A stretch of 64,000 nt of DNA from Polynucleobacter sp. AP-Titi-500A-B4 (GTDB lineage Bacteria; Pseudomonadota; Gammaproteobacteria; Burkholderiales; Burkholderiaceae), in the NCBI RefSeq assembly GCF_018688095.1, contig NZ_CP061311.1, forward strand, positions 310,001-374,000, read 5' to 3'. This document shows positions 1-8,049 of this stretch, piece by piece; positions within the stretch are counted from its first letter, which is position 1, and each line of letters starts with the position of its first letter. The position numbers and the translations under genes are program-made. The notes beneath the pieces were generated by a model, which saw only the letters and a program-made list of their open reading frames with translations, made no database searches and was not told the DNA's origin.

Positions 1-1461
1 TTCAATGAATTGATCAAATCCTTTTTCAAGCCTTGCTCGTATTTCATCATTGGTCTTGGGGCCATAAGAAAATCCAAAGACTTCAAATTGACTGCGATCG
101 TGATGCTCAAATACGCCAGCCATTAGTAGCGCAACTGGATGAATGCGAAAGTCCGCAGAAAAGTAACCTAGGCGAATTTTGCCGCGCTTTAGCTCTCTAG
201 AAATTGGCCCAAGACTGGAATTTACAGGCGCTTTCTTTTTAATCCAAGACCGCGCAGCTTGCTGTTGAAGTTTTGGACTTTCTATTAACGAAAGTAGTGG
301 AAATGGTGGTGCCACATTCAGACTTTGCTCAAGCTTTTCCTTGAGTATCGCCAATCTTTGGTCAAGGCCTACCCAGTCCGCAATTTGCATTTGGGTATGC
401 AAGCGTGTACCAAGTAAGTAATCGATATTTTCATGAATGCTAGTTGCTTTGTCATAGGTAACTAGAGCCTCTTCATGACGTTTTAAATCATTAAGGGTAA
501 TGCCTTTATTGGACCAGGCCTCAGCATATTTGGAATTAATGCTGATTGCTTTGTCATAGGCAACTAATGCTTCTTCATGGCGTTTTAAATCATTTAAGGC
601 AATGCCTTTATTGGACCAGGCCTCAGCATATTGAGGATTAATACTCACAGCTTTGTCATATGCAACTAATGCTTCATCTGGTTTATTGTTAGCGTGAAGG
701 GTAACTCCTAGATTGGACCACGTCTGAAAGTCCTGTGGCTCTACAGTTAAAGCTGCTTGATAGGAGCACAGAGCTTCTTCAATCAACCCTTGCCGGCTCA
801 AGATGATGCCGCAAATAGAGTGGGCTTTGCCATGGTTGGGATTTAATTGAATTGCTCGATACAGTGAACTCAGTGCCTCATCACTGCGTCCTAATTCAGA
901 CAAGGCATTGCCTTTTGCAAAGTGAATATCAGCATCATTTGAATCCAGCTTTAAAGCTTGAGAGTATGCGTTAATTGCTTGCTCATGTTGCTTGAGTTCG
1001 CTTAGCAAAAAGCCCATATTTTTCCATGCCAGCAAAAAGTCAGGTTTGATGGCTACGAGCGCTTCATAGCAAGTGAGGGCTTTCATTGGCAACTGCTGAG
1101 TATCAAATAGGTCGGCTTTTAGTAGCCAGGCATCAAAAAATTGTGGAGCCATTTCAGTAGCCTTATCAAGGTATTTGATGGCATCTGAAATTAGGTTGAG
1201 ATGATTGTTAGCAAGCCCTAAATAGAAATAGGCCTCTGGATTATCTGGCTCAATATGCAGCAATTTTTCAAGTAATTGTTTTGCTTCATCAAAGTTTTGT
1301 TGGTTGATTAAGGTGATGGATAGATTAATTAAGGTGGAAGGCCTATCAGGTGCATGAACGAGCGATTCTCTAAAGGCTGCTTCAGCTTGTGCAAATTGCT
1401 GCTGTTCTAAAAGGCTTAGCCCACTTAAAAAGGCACTTTTAGCTAATTCGAAAGAGGGCAT
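1..1461 (-). CDS. TPR-repeat O-GlcNAc-transferase-like glycosyltransferase (GT41), partial
   Basis: The C-terminal part lies beyond the window edge; 487 residues are visible. From the ATG the protein is a long run of 34-residue tetratricopeptide repeats (W-x-N-x-G, Y-x-x-A-L patterns). Near the edge it enters a region reading HHDRSQFEVFGFSYGPK, typical of the start of the catalytic half of SPINDLY/OGT-like proteins (COG3914). Such bacterial enzymes are cytoplasmic and are predicted to transfer sugars to protein or to act in polysaccharide loci; the acceptor here is unknown. It sits downstream of a GT2-like gene on the same strand, at the border of a polysaccharide cluster. Two of its repeats are almost identical at DNA level. 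The family is clear but the substrate is not. Confidence 0.85.
   Translation of the reverse strand, partial: MPSFELAKSAFLSGLSLLEQQQFAQAEAAFRESLVHAPDRPSTLINLSITLINQQNFDEAKQLLEKLLHIEPDNPEAYFYLGLANNHLNLISDAIKYLDKATEMAPQFFDAWLLKADLFDTQQLPMKALTCYEALVAIKPDFLLAWKNMGFLLSELKQHEQAINAYSQALKLDSNDADIHFAKGNALSELGRSDEALSSLYRAIQLNPNHGKAHSICGIILSRQGLIEEALCSYQAALTVEPQDFQTWSNLGVTLHANNKPDEALVAYDKAVSINPQYAEAWSNKGIALNDLKRHEEALVAYDKAISINSKYAEAWSNKGITLNDLKRHEEALVTYDKATSIHENIDYLLGTRLHTQMQIADWVGLDQRLAILKEKLEQSLNVAPPFPLLSLIESPKLQQQAARSWIKKKAPVNSSLGPISRELKRGKIRLGYFSADFRIHPVALLMAGVFEHHDRSQFEVFGFSYGPKTNDEIRARLEKGFDQFIE
446..751 (-). repeat. 102-bp tandem repeats encoding TPR units
   Basis: Three successive copies have a period of exactly 102 bases (34 codons); the anchor gctttgtcata recurs at 446, 548 and 650. 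The first two copies are nearly identical over their whole length, including the stretch around attggaccaggcctcagcat. The third has diverged. The exact multiple of three keeps the reading frame of the TPR protein, so copy number could change without breaking the gene. Confidence 0.85.
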
Positions 1462-1495
1462 AGAGGTAAGGGGTGCGTATAAAGATATTTTGTAA

Positions 1496-2251
1496 TTAAA
1501 GTTTATGAATATTATCTAGATAAAAATCTTCATAAGGGTATTGCTTTTCATCGGACAATCTTTTTTTAGAGCGCTTATCAAACATGCCTTTGAATCCACC
1601 GATGAGTACCTCTTGGTACTTTTGGGTTTTGATGAAATCTCGATTAAATTTCGAGTAATGGCCAATGCCTTTCGTAAAGCCCTCATCGGCCACTTTTGAT
1701 TGAATATTTCCAATGCCAGGAATATTTATCGAAGGAATTTCTCGGCCATAGGTTTCGTGGTAGCGCCAGACAAAATCACCATCTTCTTCGCCAATGCCTA
1801 ATAAGCGCTCATCAAAAAAGCCGACTTTGATTAATTCTTCTTTACTTGCCACAAAATGGGAGAAGCTACCATTGATCCTAAATGCATGAGGTTGATTCCC
1901 TAATTCGCTTTCAAGATGATCAAAAAAGTTTGAAGATTCTATGAAATTAATTGCGAGATCATCGTTTAGTATCAAAATACGATGGTTAGTTGCGGTAAGG
2001 GCCCCTCGATTCCAGAGCTTAGCCAAGGCCTGAAAGTTGGGAAACAGCGTTGGGTAGCAATTTGCTTGACCCGCTAGAAATTCCAAGAGTTTGCTACGGT
2101 AGGTGCCATTAAAAGACCCTTTTGCTGGACCATTGACCATGACAATGATTTCAATTTGGGGTCGTAAGGCTTTAATAGAGCTAATTAAGGGCACCAAGAA
2201 GGGCTCAAAGCGCTGATCAAAGGTCGTAATGACGATGCTGTATAGGTTCAT
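1496..2251 (-). CDS. GT2-like glycosyltransferase
   Basis: A 251-residue soluble protein that opens with a beta-strand typical of GT-A folds (YSIVITTFDQRFEPF). It has an acidic pair in LILNDDLA (residues 97-98), which fits the metal/nucleotide-sugar site, and GEEDGDF near residues 154-160, like the ED motif that positions the catalytic base in GT2 enzymes. It probably transfers one sugar to a lipid-linked glycan on the cytoplasmic side of the membrane. It is 34 bases upstream of the TPR glycosyltransferase on the same strand and likely co-transcribed with it. Only 17 bases separate its start from the divergent GT10-like gene. Donor and acceptor cannot be read from the sequence. Confidence 0.75.
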   Translation of the reverse strand: MNLYSIVITTFDQRFEPFLVPLISSIKALRPQIEIIVMVNGPAKGSFNGTYRSKLLEFLAGQANCYPTLFPNFQALAKLWNRGALTATNHRILILNDDLAINFIESSNFFDHLESELGNQPHAFRINGSFSHFVASKEELIKVGFFDERLLGIGEEDGDFVWRYHETYGREIPSINIPGIGNIQSKVADEGFTKGIGHYSKFNRDFIKTQKYQEVLIGGFKGMFDKRSKKRLSDEKQYPYEDFYLDNIHKL

Positions 2252-2268
2252 AGCTATAGAATGATGAC

Positions 2269-3243
2269 ATGTATAGAAGTCGAAAAACGATACGGATTGC
2301 CTGTCTTGGTACCCCTAGCGACTATCGTACCAGCCTGATGCCGCTGATTATCCAATCATTGGGTTACAAGATTGACTGGGTAAGCCCAGTTTGGGCAGAT
2401 TTGCTCATTTACGGCTCTTTTTATGATGTCAATGCGCCGCGTCTGCGCTGGTTGCCTAGATCTTGGCGTTCAAAAGCTGGGCAATGGGTGGGTTGGGTTG
2501 AAAAAGAGTTATCCAAAAGAAAGCTGCCTCCAGTAACGCTATTTCATACCGCTGAGAATTTACGATATGATCACATTCAAGCTGATTTTTCTATTTCTCA
2601 TGATCTGAATGTGAAATCAGATAGGCATTTTCGGCTTCCGTATTGGATGGAGGTAATTGACTGGTCCCATGAGGGTATCGTGGGCAATAAAAATCCACGT
2701 TACGGAGAGCTGCTGAAGTTAGATAGATTGCAGGCTCCGTTGGGTGATCAATTTTTAAAAAGACCACAAAAGGCAGTTTTGATCACTTCGCATTTGCGTG
2801 CACCAAGAGCAAGTTGCTATGAGATATTAAAAAAACATATGCCCGTTGATGGCATGGGTTCTTATTTTGACCGGACAATCAAAGATCATCATCGAAGTGG
2901 GTTTTCTAAAAAAGAAATCTTAGAAAAATATTCTTTTAATTTGTGTCCGGAAAATGGGGTTTATCCAGGGTATGTGACCGAGAAAATTCCAGAAGCATTT
3001 GCGGCTGGGTGTTTGCCGATTACTTGTGTTGATGAGGCAGCAAGTGTTGATTTCAATTTAAACGCAGTCATGAATTTAAGAAAAAATATTGAGGAGCGTT
3101 CAGCTTTAAGTAAAAAAGGTTTTATTGATAATTCGATACTTAATGAATTTGCTGGGGAGCCTTTAATAATTGGACAGCCAAGCACTATGGGGTTAAAGGA
3201 ATTTCTCAAGAGCTCAGGTATTTTGTCGGGCAGTTATAGGTGA
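2269..3243 (+). CDS. GT10-type (alpha-1,3-fucosyltransferase-like) glycosyltransferase
   Basis: A 324-residue protein. Its C-terminal half has the family 10 hallmark: an ENG segment, then YPGYVTEKIPEAFAAGCLPI (about residues 228-247), matching the YVTEK(I/L)..A...G..P(I/V) donor-binding block of bacterial FucT enzymes. An FH/HxAEN segment (TLFHTAENLRYDH) earlier is also typical. Family members transfer L-fucose, or occasionally another deoxy sugar, from GDP-sugar; which sugar is used here is unknown, and no GDP-fucose synthesis genes are in the window. The start has no obvious ribosome binding site, and the gap to the divergent upstream gene is too short for two ordinary promoters. Confidence 0.75.
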   Translation: MYRSRKTIRIACLGTPSDYRTSLMPLIIQSLGYKIDWVSPVWADLLIYGSFYDVNAPRLRWLPRSWRSKAGQWVGWVEKELSKRKLPPVTLFHTAENLRYDHIQADFSISHDLNVKSDRHFRLPYWMEVIDWSHEGIVGNKNPRYGELLKLDRLQAPLGDQFLKRPQKAVLITSHLRAPRASCYEILKKHMPVDGMGSYFDRTIKDHHRSGFSKKEILEKYSFNLCPENGVYPGYVTEKIPEAFAAGCLPITCVDEAASVDFNLNAVMNLRKNIEERSALSKKGFIDNSILNEFAGEPLIIGQPSTMGLKEFLKSSGILSGSYR

Positions 3244-3283
3244 TAATTAATACAATACGTGTCTTTTGTATAAAGAATTTAAT

Positions 3284-3676
3284 ATGAACCACACTTTAAA
3301 TATCCCCTCCAACCAAAAGTTTGGTTGGTTATTTGCCGCAATATTTGCGGGGGCTTCTGCATTTTTCCAGTGGAAACATTCCTCATTGTTGGCAATTGTT
3401 TCAATAGCGTTATCTATTATTTTCGCTCTAGTCACCATTTTTATCCCATCAGCTTTAGCACCCCTGAATAAAGCTTGGTTTGCCTTAAGTCTGTTTTTAG
3501 GAAAAGTGGTTAGCCCAATTGTTTTGAGCACTATCTTTTTTGTAGTGATTGTCCCAGTTGCCTTAATTGGCCGCCTTTTTGGCAGGGATGCGTTGTTATT
3601 AAAAAAACGTCAGGTTGCTAGCTATTGGGTGGACAAGGAGCCCATTGAGCCAGATTCATTTAAAAATCAATTCTAA
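3284..3676 (+). CDS. SxtJ-family small membrane protein
   Basis: A 130-residue protein with three or four hydrophobic segments (around residues 13-28, 36-60 and 68-95), then a short soluble tail ending near EPIEPDSF. Composition and context match the SxtJ membrane family that accompanies O-carbamoyltransferases in the saxitoxin cluster and in many polysaccharide clusters. Its biochemical role is not known. The ATG used here is preferred to an in-frame TTG 18 bases upstream. A 9-bp inverted repeat (ccaaccaaa/tttggttgg, 3309-3328) lies in its first codons. It is followed 9 bases later by the DUF5989 gene and then the carbamoyltransferase, so the three probably form one unit. Confidence 0.7.
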   Translation: MNHTLNIPSNQKFGWLFAAIFAGASAFFQWKHSSLLAIVSIALSIIFALVTIFIPSALAPLNKAWFALSLFLGKVVSPIVLSTIFFVVIVPVALIGRLFGRDALLLKKRQVASYWVDKEPIEPDSFKNQF

Positions 3677-3685
3677 GGATTTGTG

Positions 3686-3835
3686 ATGGGCTTTCTAAAA
3701 GAGCTGTGGTCATTTTTAAATAAGCGTAAAAAGCTTTGGCTATTGCCCATCATCATTGTGATGGTGTTATTGGGCGCTTTATTGATTTTTGCTCAAGGCT
3801 CCGTATTGGCCCCATTTATCTACACGCTGTTTTAA
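3686..3835 (+). CDS. DUF5989 / SxtK-like small membrane protein
   Basis: A 49-residue open frame starts MGFLKELWSFLNKRKKLW and ends FIYTLF. It has one hydrophobic segment at about residues 20-40 after a basic N-terminus. Size and the GFLKE(L/F)W...RKK(L/F)W pattern fit the DUF5989 (SxtK-type) proteins that sit next to SxtJ and carbamoyltransferase genes. It is easily missed because of its size, but it fills the space between SxtJ and the carbamoyltransferase almost exactly, with 9- and 13-base spacers. Its function is unknown; it may be a membrane partner of the carbamoyltransferase. Confidence 0.75.
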   Translation: MGFLKELWSFLNKRKKLWLLPIIIVMVLLGALLIFAQGSVLAPFIYTLF

Positions 3836-3848
3836 ATCATATTTGCCA

Positions 3849-5690
3849 ATGTATATCTTAGGCATCTCGGCGTATTACCATGACTCTGCCGCTTGCTTGG
3901 TGCGTGATGGCCAAGTCATTGCTGCAGCACAAGAAGAGCGCTTTACCCGTAAAAAACATGATTCGGCTTTTCCTGATCGCGCTATTGGTTATTGCTTAAA
4001 AGAAGCAGGGATTACACCTGCTCAAGTCGATTACATTGTTTTTTACGACAAACCTTTTTTAAAGTTTGAGCGCTTACTAGAAACCTATCTAGCTTTTGCG
4101 CCAAAGGGCCTGCGTAGTTTTATTACTTCTATGCCCGTGTGGCTAAAAGACAAGCTCTTTCAAAAGACAGTCATTACCGATGCTCTTAAAGATTTATGGG
4201 GCAAAGACATCAAATGGGAAGATCGCCTGCTCTTTTCGGAGCACCACTTAAGTCACGCCGCTAGCGCCTTTTTTCCATCTCCTTTTGAATCTGCTGCTGT
4301 GTTAACTATGGATGGCGTGGGCGAATGGACTACAACCTCACTGGCTATTGGAAATGGTAATAAGTTAGAAGTAGTTAAAGAGATTCATTTCCCACACTCT
4401 TTAGGCTTGCTGTATTCCGCTATGACCTACTACACAGGGTTTAAAGTGAACTCTGGGGAATATAAGGTGATGGGTTTAGCCCCTTATGGCAAGCCGATTT
4501 ACGCAGATCTGATTAAAAAACACTTAATTGATATTAAAGAAGATGGCTCGTTTGCCTTGGATATGAGCTACTTTAATTACTGCACTGGTCTAACAATGAC
4601 CAGTAAAAAGTTCGATGAGGTATTCGGTGGTCCTCCAAGGCAACCTGAGTCTGAGCTTACCCAACGTGAGATGGATTTGGCCGCCTCAGTACAAGCAGTT
4701 ACTGAGGAAGTTGTTATCAAATTGGCTAGAGGAATTGCCAAGAGCACGGGACAGAAGAACTTGTGCTTAGCTGGTGGTGTAGCACTTAATTGCGTAGCCA
4801 ATGGCAAACTTTTGCGTGAAAAAGTATTTGAGAATATTTGGATCCAGCCGGCTGCTGGTGATGCGGGCGGCGCTGTGGGCGCTGCATTAGGTGCTTACTA
4901 CATCATGCTCAATCAACCAAGAGTGGTTGATCAAAATGCTTTAGATGGCATGAAGGGCTCTTACCTTGGGCCTGAGTTTAGTCAAGCGCAAATTGAAAAA
5001 GAATTAACCCAATGCGGCGCTGTTTACACGAGCCATACTTCTGAGGAGTTAATCGCAAAGACAGCTCAAGTACTGGCTGATGGCAAGGCGATTGGTTGGA
5101 TGAATGGTCGCATGGAGTTTGGCCCACGCTCATTAGGCGGTAGAAGTATTTTGGCTGATCCAAGATCACCCACCATACAAAAGTTACTTAATCTCAAAGT
5201 CAAATACCGTGAGTCATTTAGACCTTTTGCGCCTAGCGTATTGCGAGAAGATGTCTCCGAGTGGTTTGATTTAGATTCTGATAGTCCTTATATGTTGCTC
5301 GTGGCTGATGTTGCTAAATCTAAGCAACGCACCATGACCCCAGAAGAAGAGGCTTTATTTGGCATTGAAAAGCTCAATATCCTGCGCTCATCCATTCCAT
5401 CGGTAACCCATGTGGACTATTCGGCAAGAGTACAAACAGTCCATGAGCAAACTAATCCTCGCTATTACCAACTCATTAAAAACTTCAAAGAGCTTACAGG
5501 CTGCCCTGTGTTAGTAAATACCTCGTTTAATGTCCGCGGTGAACCTATTATTTGTTCGCCAACCGATGCCTTTAGATGCTTTATGGGAACTGAGTTAGAC
5601 GTGTTGGTGGTGGGTAATGCATTTTTGGAAAAGCCAAGACAATCGCAATCGTTGAGTGTTGATTACAAGACTAGTTATGAATTGGATTAG
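3849..5690 (+). CDS. O-carbamoyltransferase (NodU/CmcH/SxtI family)
   Basis: A 613-residue protein of the usual family length. The N-terminal Kae1-like domain starts MYILGISAYYHDSAACLV and carries the metal-binding HHLSHAASAFF (about residues 132-142). The C-terminal YrdC-like domain shows GRMEFGPRSLGGRSILADP (near 420) and NTSFNVRGEPI (near 556). The family makes carbamoyl-adenylate from carbamoyl phosphate and ATP and moves the carbamoyl group to a hydroxyl of a sugar or natural product; here the target is presumably a sugar of the surface glycan. The ATG at 3849 is chosen because family similarity begins there; an in-frame TTG lies further upstream inside the DUF5989 gene. It overlaps the next gene's N-terminus by 14 bases. 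Confidence 0.92.
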   Translation: MYILGISAYYHDSAACLVRDGQVIAAAQEERFTRKKHDSAFPDRAIGYCLKEAGITPAQVDYIVFYDKPFLKFERLLETYLAFAPKGLRSFITSMPVWLKDKLFQKTVITDALKDLWGKDIKWEDRLLFSEHHLSHAASAFFPSPFESAAVLTMDGVGEWTTTSLAIGNGNKLEVVKEIHFPHSLGLLYSAMTYYTGFKVNSGEYKVMGLAPYGKPIYADLIKKHLIDIKEDGSFALDMSYFNYCTGLTMTSKKFDEVFGGPPRQPESELTQREMDLAASVQAVTEEVVIKLARGIAKSTGQKNLCLAGGVALNCVANGKLLREKVFENIWIQPAAGDAGGAVGAALGAYYIMLNQPRVVDQNALDGMKGSYLGPEFSQAQIEKELTQCGAVYTSHTSEELIAKTAQVLADGKAIGWMNGRMEFGPRSLGGRSILADPRSPTIQKLLNLKVKYRESFRPFAPSVLREDVSEWFDLDSDSPYMLLVADVAKSKQRTMTPEEEALFGIEKLNILRSSIPSVTHVDYSARVQTVHEQTNPRYYQLIKNFKELTGCPVLVNTSFNVRGEPIICSPTDAFRCFMGTELDVLVVGNAFLEKPRQSQSLSVDYKTSYELD

Positions 5691-6906
5691 GGGGCGAGTA
5701 GTTTTTTGGGGCTATATTTTGAATGCAATTATTTGCATATTAAGCTTATGCTTGACCTTGATTTTTTGTGAATTTATTGCAAGAAAATTTGTTGAATTAA
5801 AACCAGCGCCAGATTATATTGAGTCTATTAGAAATTCTGTTCTGATCGGCAATAGACTTTGGGGGAAAAATTTAGATATTGTCTATGATATTCGTGGCTT
5901 ATATCAAAATGCAACATATTCAATTTTTCGAACCAGCAATAGACATCTTATCGAGCCAGATTTAGTAGGGCGCGATGATTTTAAAGTCTTATTTATAGGT
6001 AGCAGCACCGTTGAAGCTCTTTATGTGTCTGAAGGGTATCGTTGGGTTGAGCTTCTCAATAAGCTTGGATCTGTCCGCACCTTCAATGCCGGTCAGTCTG
6101 GCGCTAACTCTGTAGATGCATATTACGGTTATAAGTACCTAACTGAAAATTTAGGAATGCATTTTGATCTTGTGGTTCTTAGTACTGCCACTAACGACTT
6201 TAGTTGGGGGAATAGATTTAGTGAAGTCCATCAGAATTTGTCAATTAGGGGCTATCACGAAAAATTAAAAAACTATTATTTGAAGACTTACGGTGATAGA
6301 TCTAAGCTGGAGCGATGTAGTGAACGATTGGCTATATGTAAGCTTGTGTCGCAGGTGAGAATATCCTATCAAGATTTCCTGATGAGTAAGCGCTTTCATG
6401 GGTTAGGTAATGTTACGCAAAATTATCTTAAAGTAAAAAAAGATAAAGAGAATGCGCATCAATTGGTTGTTGCTAGCGACACGGAATTTCCAGATAAAAT
6501 TTTTTATAAGTTTTCCGAACAAGCAACTGAGAATTTAAGAGTCTTTAATCAAGCCGTTAAAAAAAATAACTCCAAATTATTAGTTATCAGCGAAAGTTCA
6601 TCTTATGGAGCTAGTCAAGAGTCATTCTATCTCGACCTTCGTGTTCCGGTAGTTGTGGATGGGGTCGCTTTTTGGGGGGGTAGTGCAGTTAAATTTTATC
6701 AATCACTCAATCGCATTTATTTGGAGGCTGCTCAAAGAGCGGGTGCGAATACATTTGATTTGGCTGACTCGTTGAATGGAAATAGGGTAGATGGAGGACG
6801 TTTTTTCTACGATTCAATTCACTATAACGTTGAGGGGTGTAAGGAGGTGGCGAGAATTCTTGCGCCGGTAATTGATAGCCAGAGGCTTCGGAAGTGGAGT
6901 CATTAA
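5677..6906 (+). CDS. SGNH/GDSL-like hydrolase with N-terminal membrane anchor
   Basis: A 409-residue protein. One N-terminal hydrophobic helix (about residues 10-32) is followed by an SGNH fold: block I LFIGSSTVEAL (near 105) with the catalytic Ser, GQSGANS, the Asn block TNDFSW, and DSIHYNVEG (near 377) with the Asp-x-x-His pair. Such proteins commonly act as acetyl esterases or acetyltransferase partners on extracytoplasmic glycans. The position right after a carbamoyltransferase matches sxtL in the saxitoxin cluster. The ATG inside the carbamoyltransferase end is used; a GTG 21 bases upstream is possible. A G7 homopolymer (6674-6680) lies in the coding sequence. Confidence 0.8.
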   Translation: MNWIRGRVVFWGYILNAIICILSLCLTLIFCEFIARKFVELKPAPDYIESIRNSVLIGNRLWGKNLDIVYDIRGLYQNATYSIFRTSNRHLIEPDLVGRDDFKVLFIGSSTVEALYVSEGYRWVELLNKLGSVRTFNAGQSGANSVDAYYGYKYLTENLGMHFDLVVLSTATNDFSWGNRFSEVHQNLSIRGYHEKLKNYYLKTYGDRSKLERCSERLAICKLVSQVRISYQDFLMSKRFHGLGNVTQNYLKVKKDKENAHQLVVASDTEFPDKIFYKFSEQATENLRVFNQAVKKNNSKLLVISESSSYGASQESFYLDLRVPVVVDGVAFWGGSAVKFYQSLNRIYLEAAQRAGANTFDLADSLNGNRVDGGRFFYDSIHYNVEGCKEVARILAPVIDSQRLRKWSH

Positions 6907-6914
6907 CAGTGGGG

Positions 6915-8031
6915 ATGATCTTGAAATTTTCGACTATTAAAATCATCTTAATAAATGTTTTAATTACAATTGCAATATTAATTAGCGTTGAAACAACCGC
7001 CTTTGTTGCTCGGTTGTTACTTGGTAAAGAAAGTGTGGGCTGGATGTATGTCTCGAGTATTGAGCGTGACCTATCTTCAAAAGCCTGCATGAAAATGCGA
7101 ACCCATCCTTTTTTACGGTCATTAGCATGACTATGATTCTTGTGTTGTTCAAAGAGGGCGGGTTATTGGCCCTTTTGTAGCCTATGGAAATTCATCATAC
7201 AGGGACGCTATTTTGGCTCTAGGGGGCTCTACAAAGTATGGTTTTTATCAGCAGTTTAGTCGTGGCAATGGTTGGCCATATTGCTTAAATGGACTTCTTG
7301 AGAGATCTGGAAAAAAGTTGCAGGTTATAAATGGAGGCGTTGGTGGGTACGGATCTTCTCAGGAGCTACTCAAACTTCTAATGGATGCCCCACGCTTAAA
7401 TGTGGATATCAAGTATGTAATTTCCTTGAATGGGATAAATGATACAAAGGGGTATGGGGGGCTACCGGTGTGGCTTGAGGGAAAGATTCCATTTTGGACT
7501 TGGTTGCATTACACAATGTATTCTTCTGAGAGGTATGTAAAGCAGAATGTAGATAGTAAAGCAACTTATTTCCCAAGTTTCATGTCCCTGATTTGGTATA
7601 TATCTGAAAAAACTTTAACCCCCAACTTTTACAAAGTTCAAAATTTATTTTATCTGGAGGGGCAAAAAGAAATCTCTGCGGGTCAGCAGTGGTATGGGAA
7701 CATTAGAATAATGCATGAAGTTTCAAAAGAGCTTGGCGCCCAATATTATGTTTTTCTCCAGCCTATAATGCAGTTGAATGGGCAGATTCCACATGATATT
7801 TTAAGTAGCGATTATTTGCTTTATGGGCAGATGAGTCCGGAATATCTGTTGGAAATTAATCGCCGCTATCAGGATTTGAGAAAATTTTGCTCAAAAGTCA
7901 ATTTCTGTGTTGATATTACCGCAATCGCCCCACCAGCCGGTAATTTTTATGCAGACCCCAGGCATTATAATGAAGCTGGAAATAAATTAATTGCTAATAA
8001 AATTTATGATTATATCTACCCACTTAAATAA
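6915..8031 (+). pseudogene. Second SGNH/GDSL-like protein, interrupted by a +1 frameshift
   Basis: Two overlapping frames together encode one SGNH-type protein. The first gives an N-terminal membrane helix (ILINVLITIAILIS) and continues to MRTHPFLRSL. The second resumes HDYDSCVVQRGRVIGPFVAY and carries LALGGSTKYGF (catalytic Ser block), NGGVGGYGSS, SLNGIND (Asn block) and ADPRHYNEAG (Asp-His block). The switch must fall between 7122 and 7130, because frame two has a stop at 7123-7125 and frame one has a stop at 7128-7130. One extra base near 7125 explains it, and the span has a length of 3n+1. It could be a true mutation or an assembly error. All catalytic blocks are in the downstream frame, which has no start with an evident ribosome binding site. 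Confidence 0.8.
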
Positions 8032-8049
8032 TTTTTTGCACCATTAAAT

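Noticed and set aside
4912..4931. 8-bp inverted repeat with a 4-base loop inside the carbamoyltransferase gene
   Set aside because: Hairpins of this size arise by chance in a 64-kb window, and neither position nor surrounding sequence suggests a role.
7109..7114. T6 run as the site of slippage causing the SGNH frameshift
   Set aside because: A shift at this run would place the TAG at 7123-7125 in frame, so it cannot restore the continuous protein.
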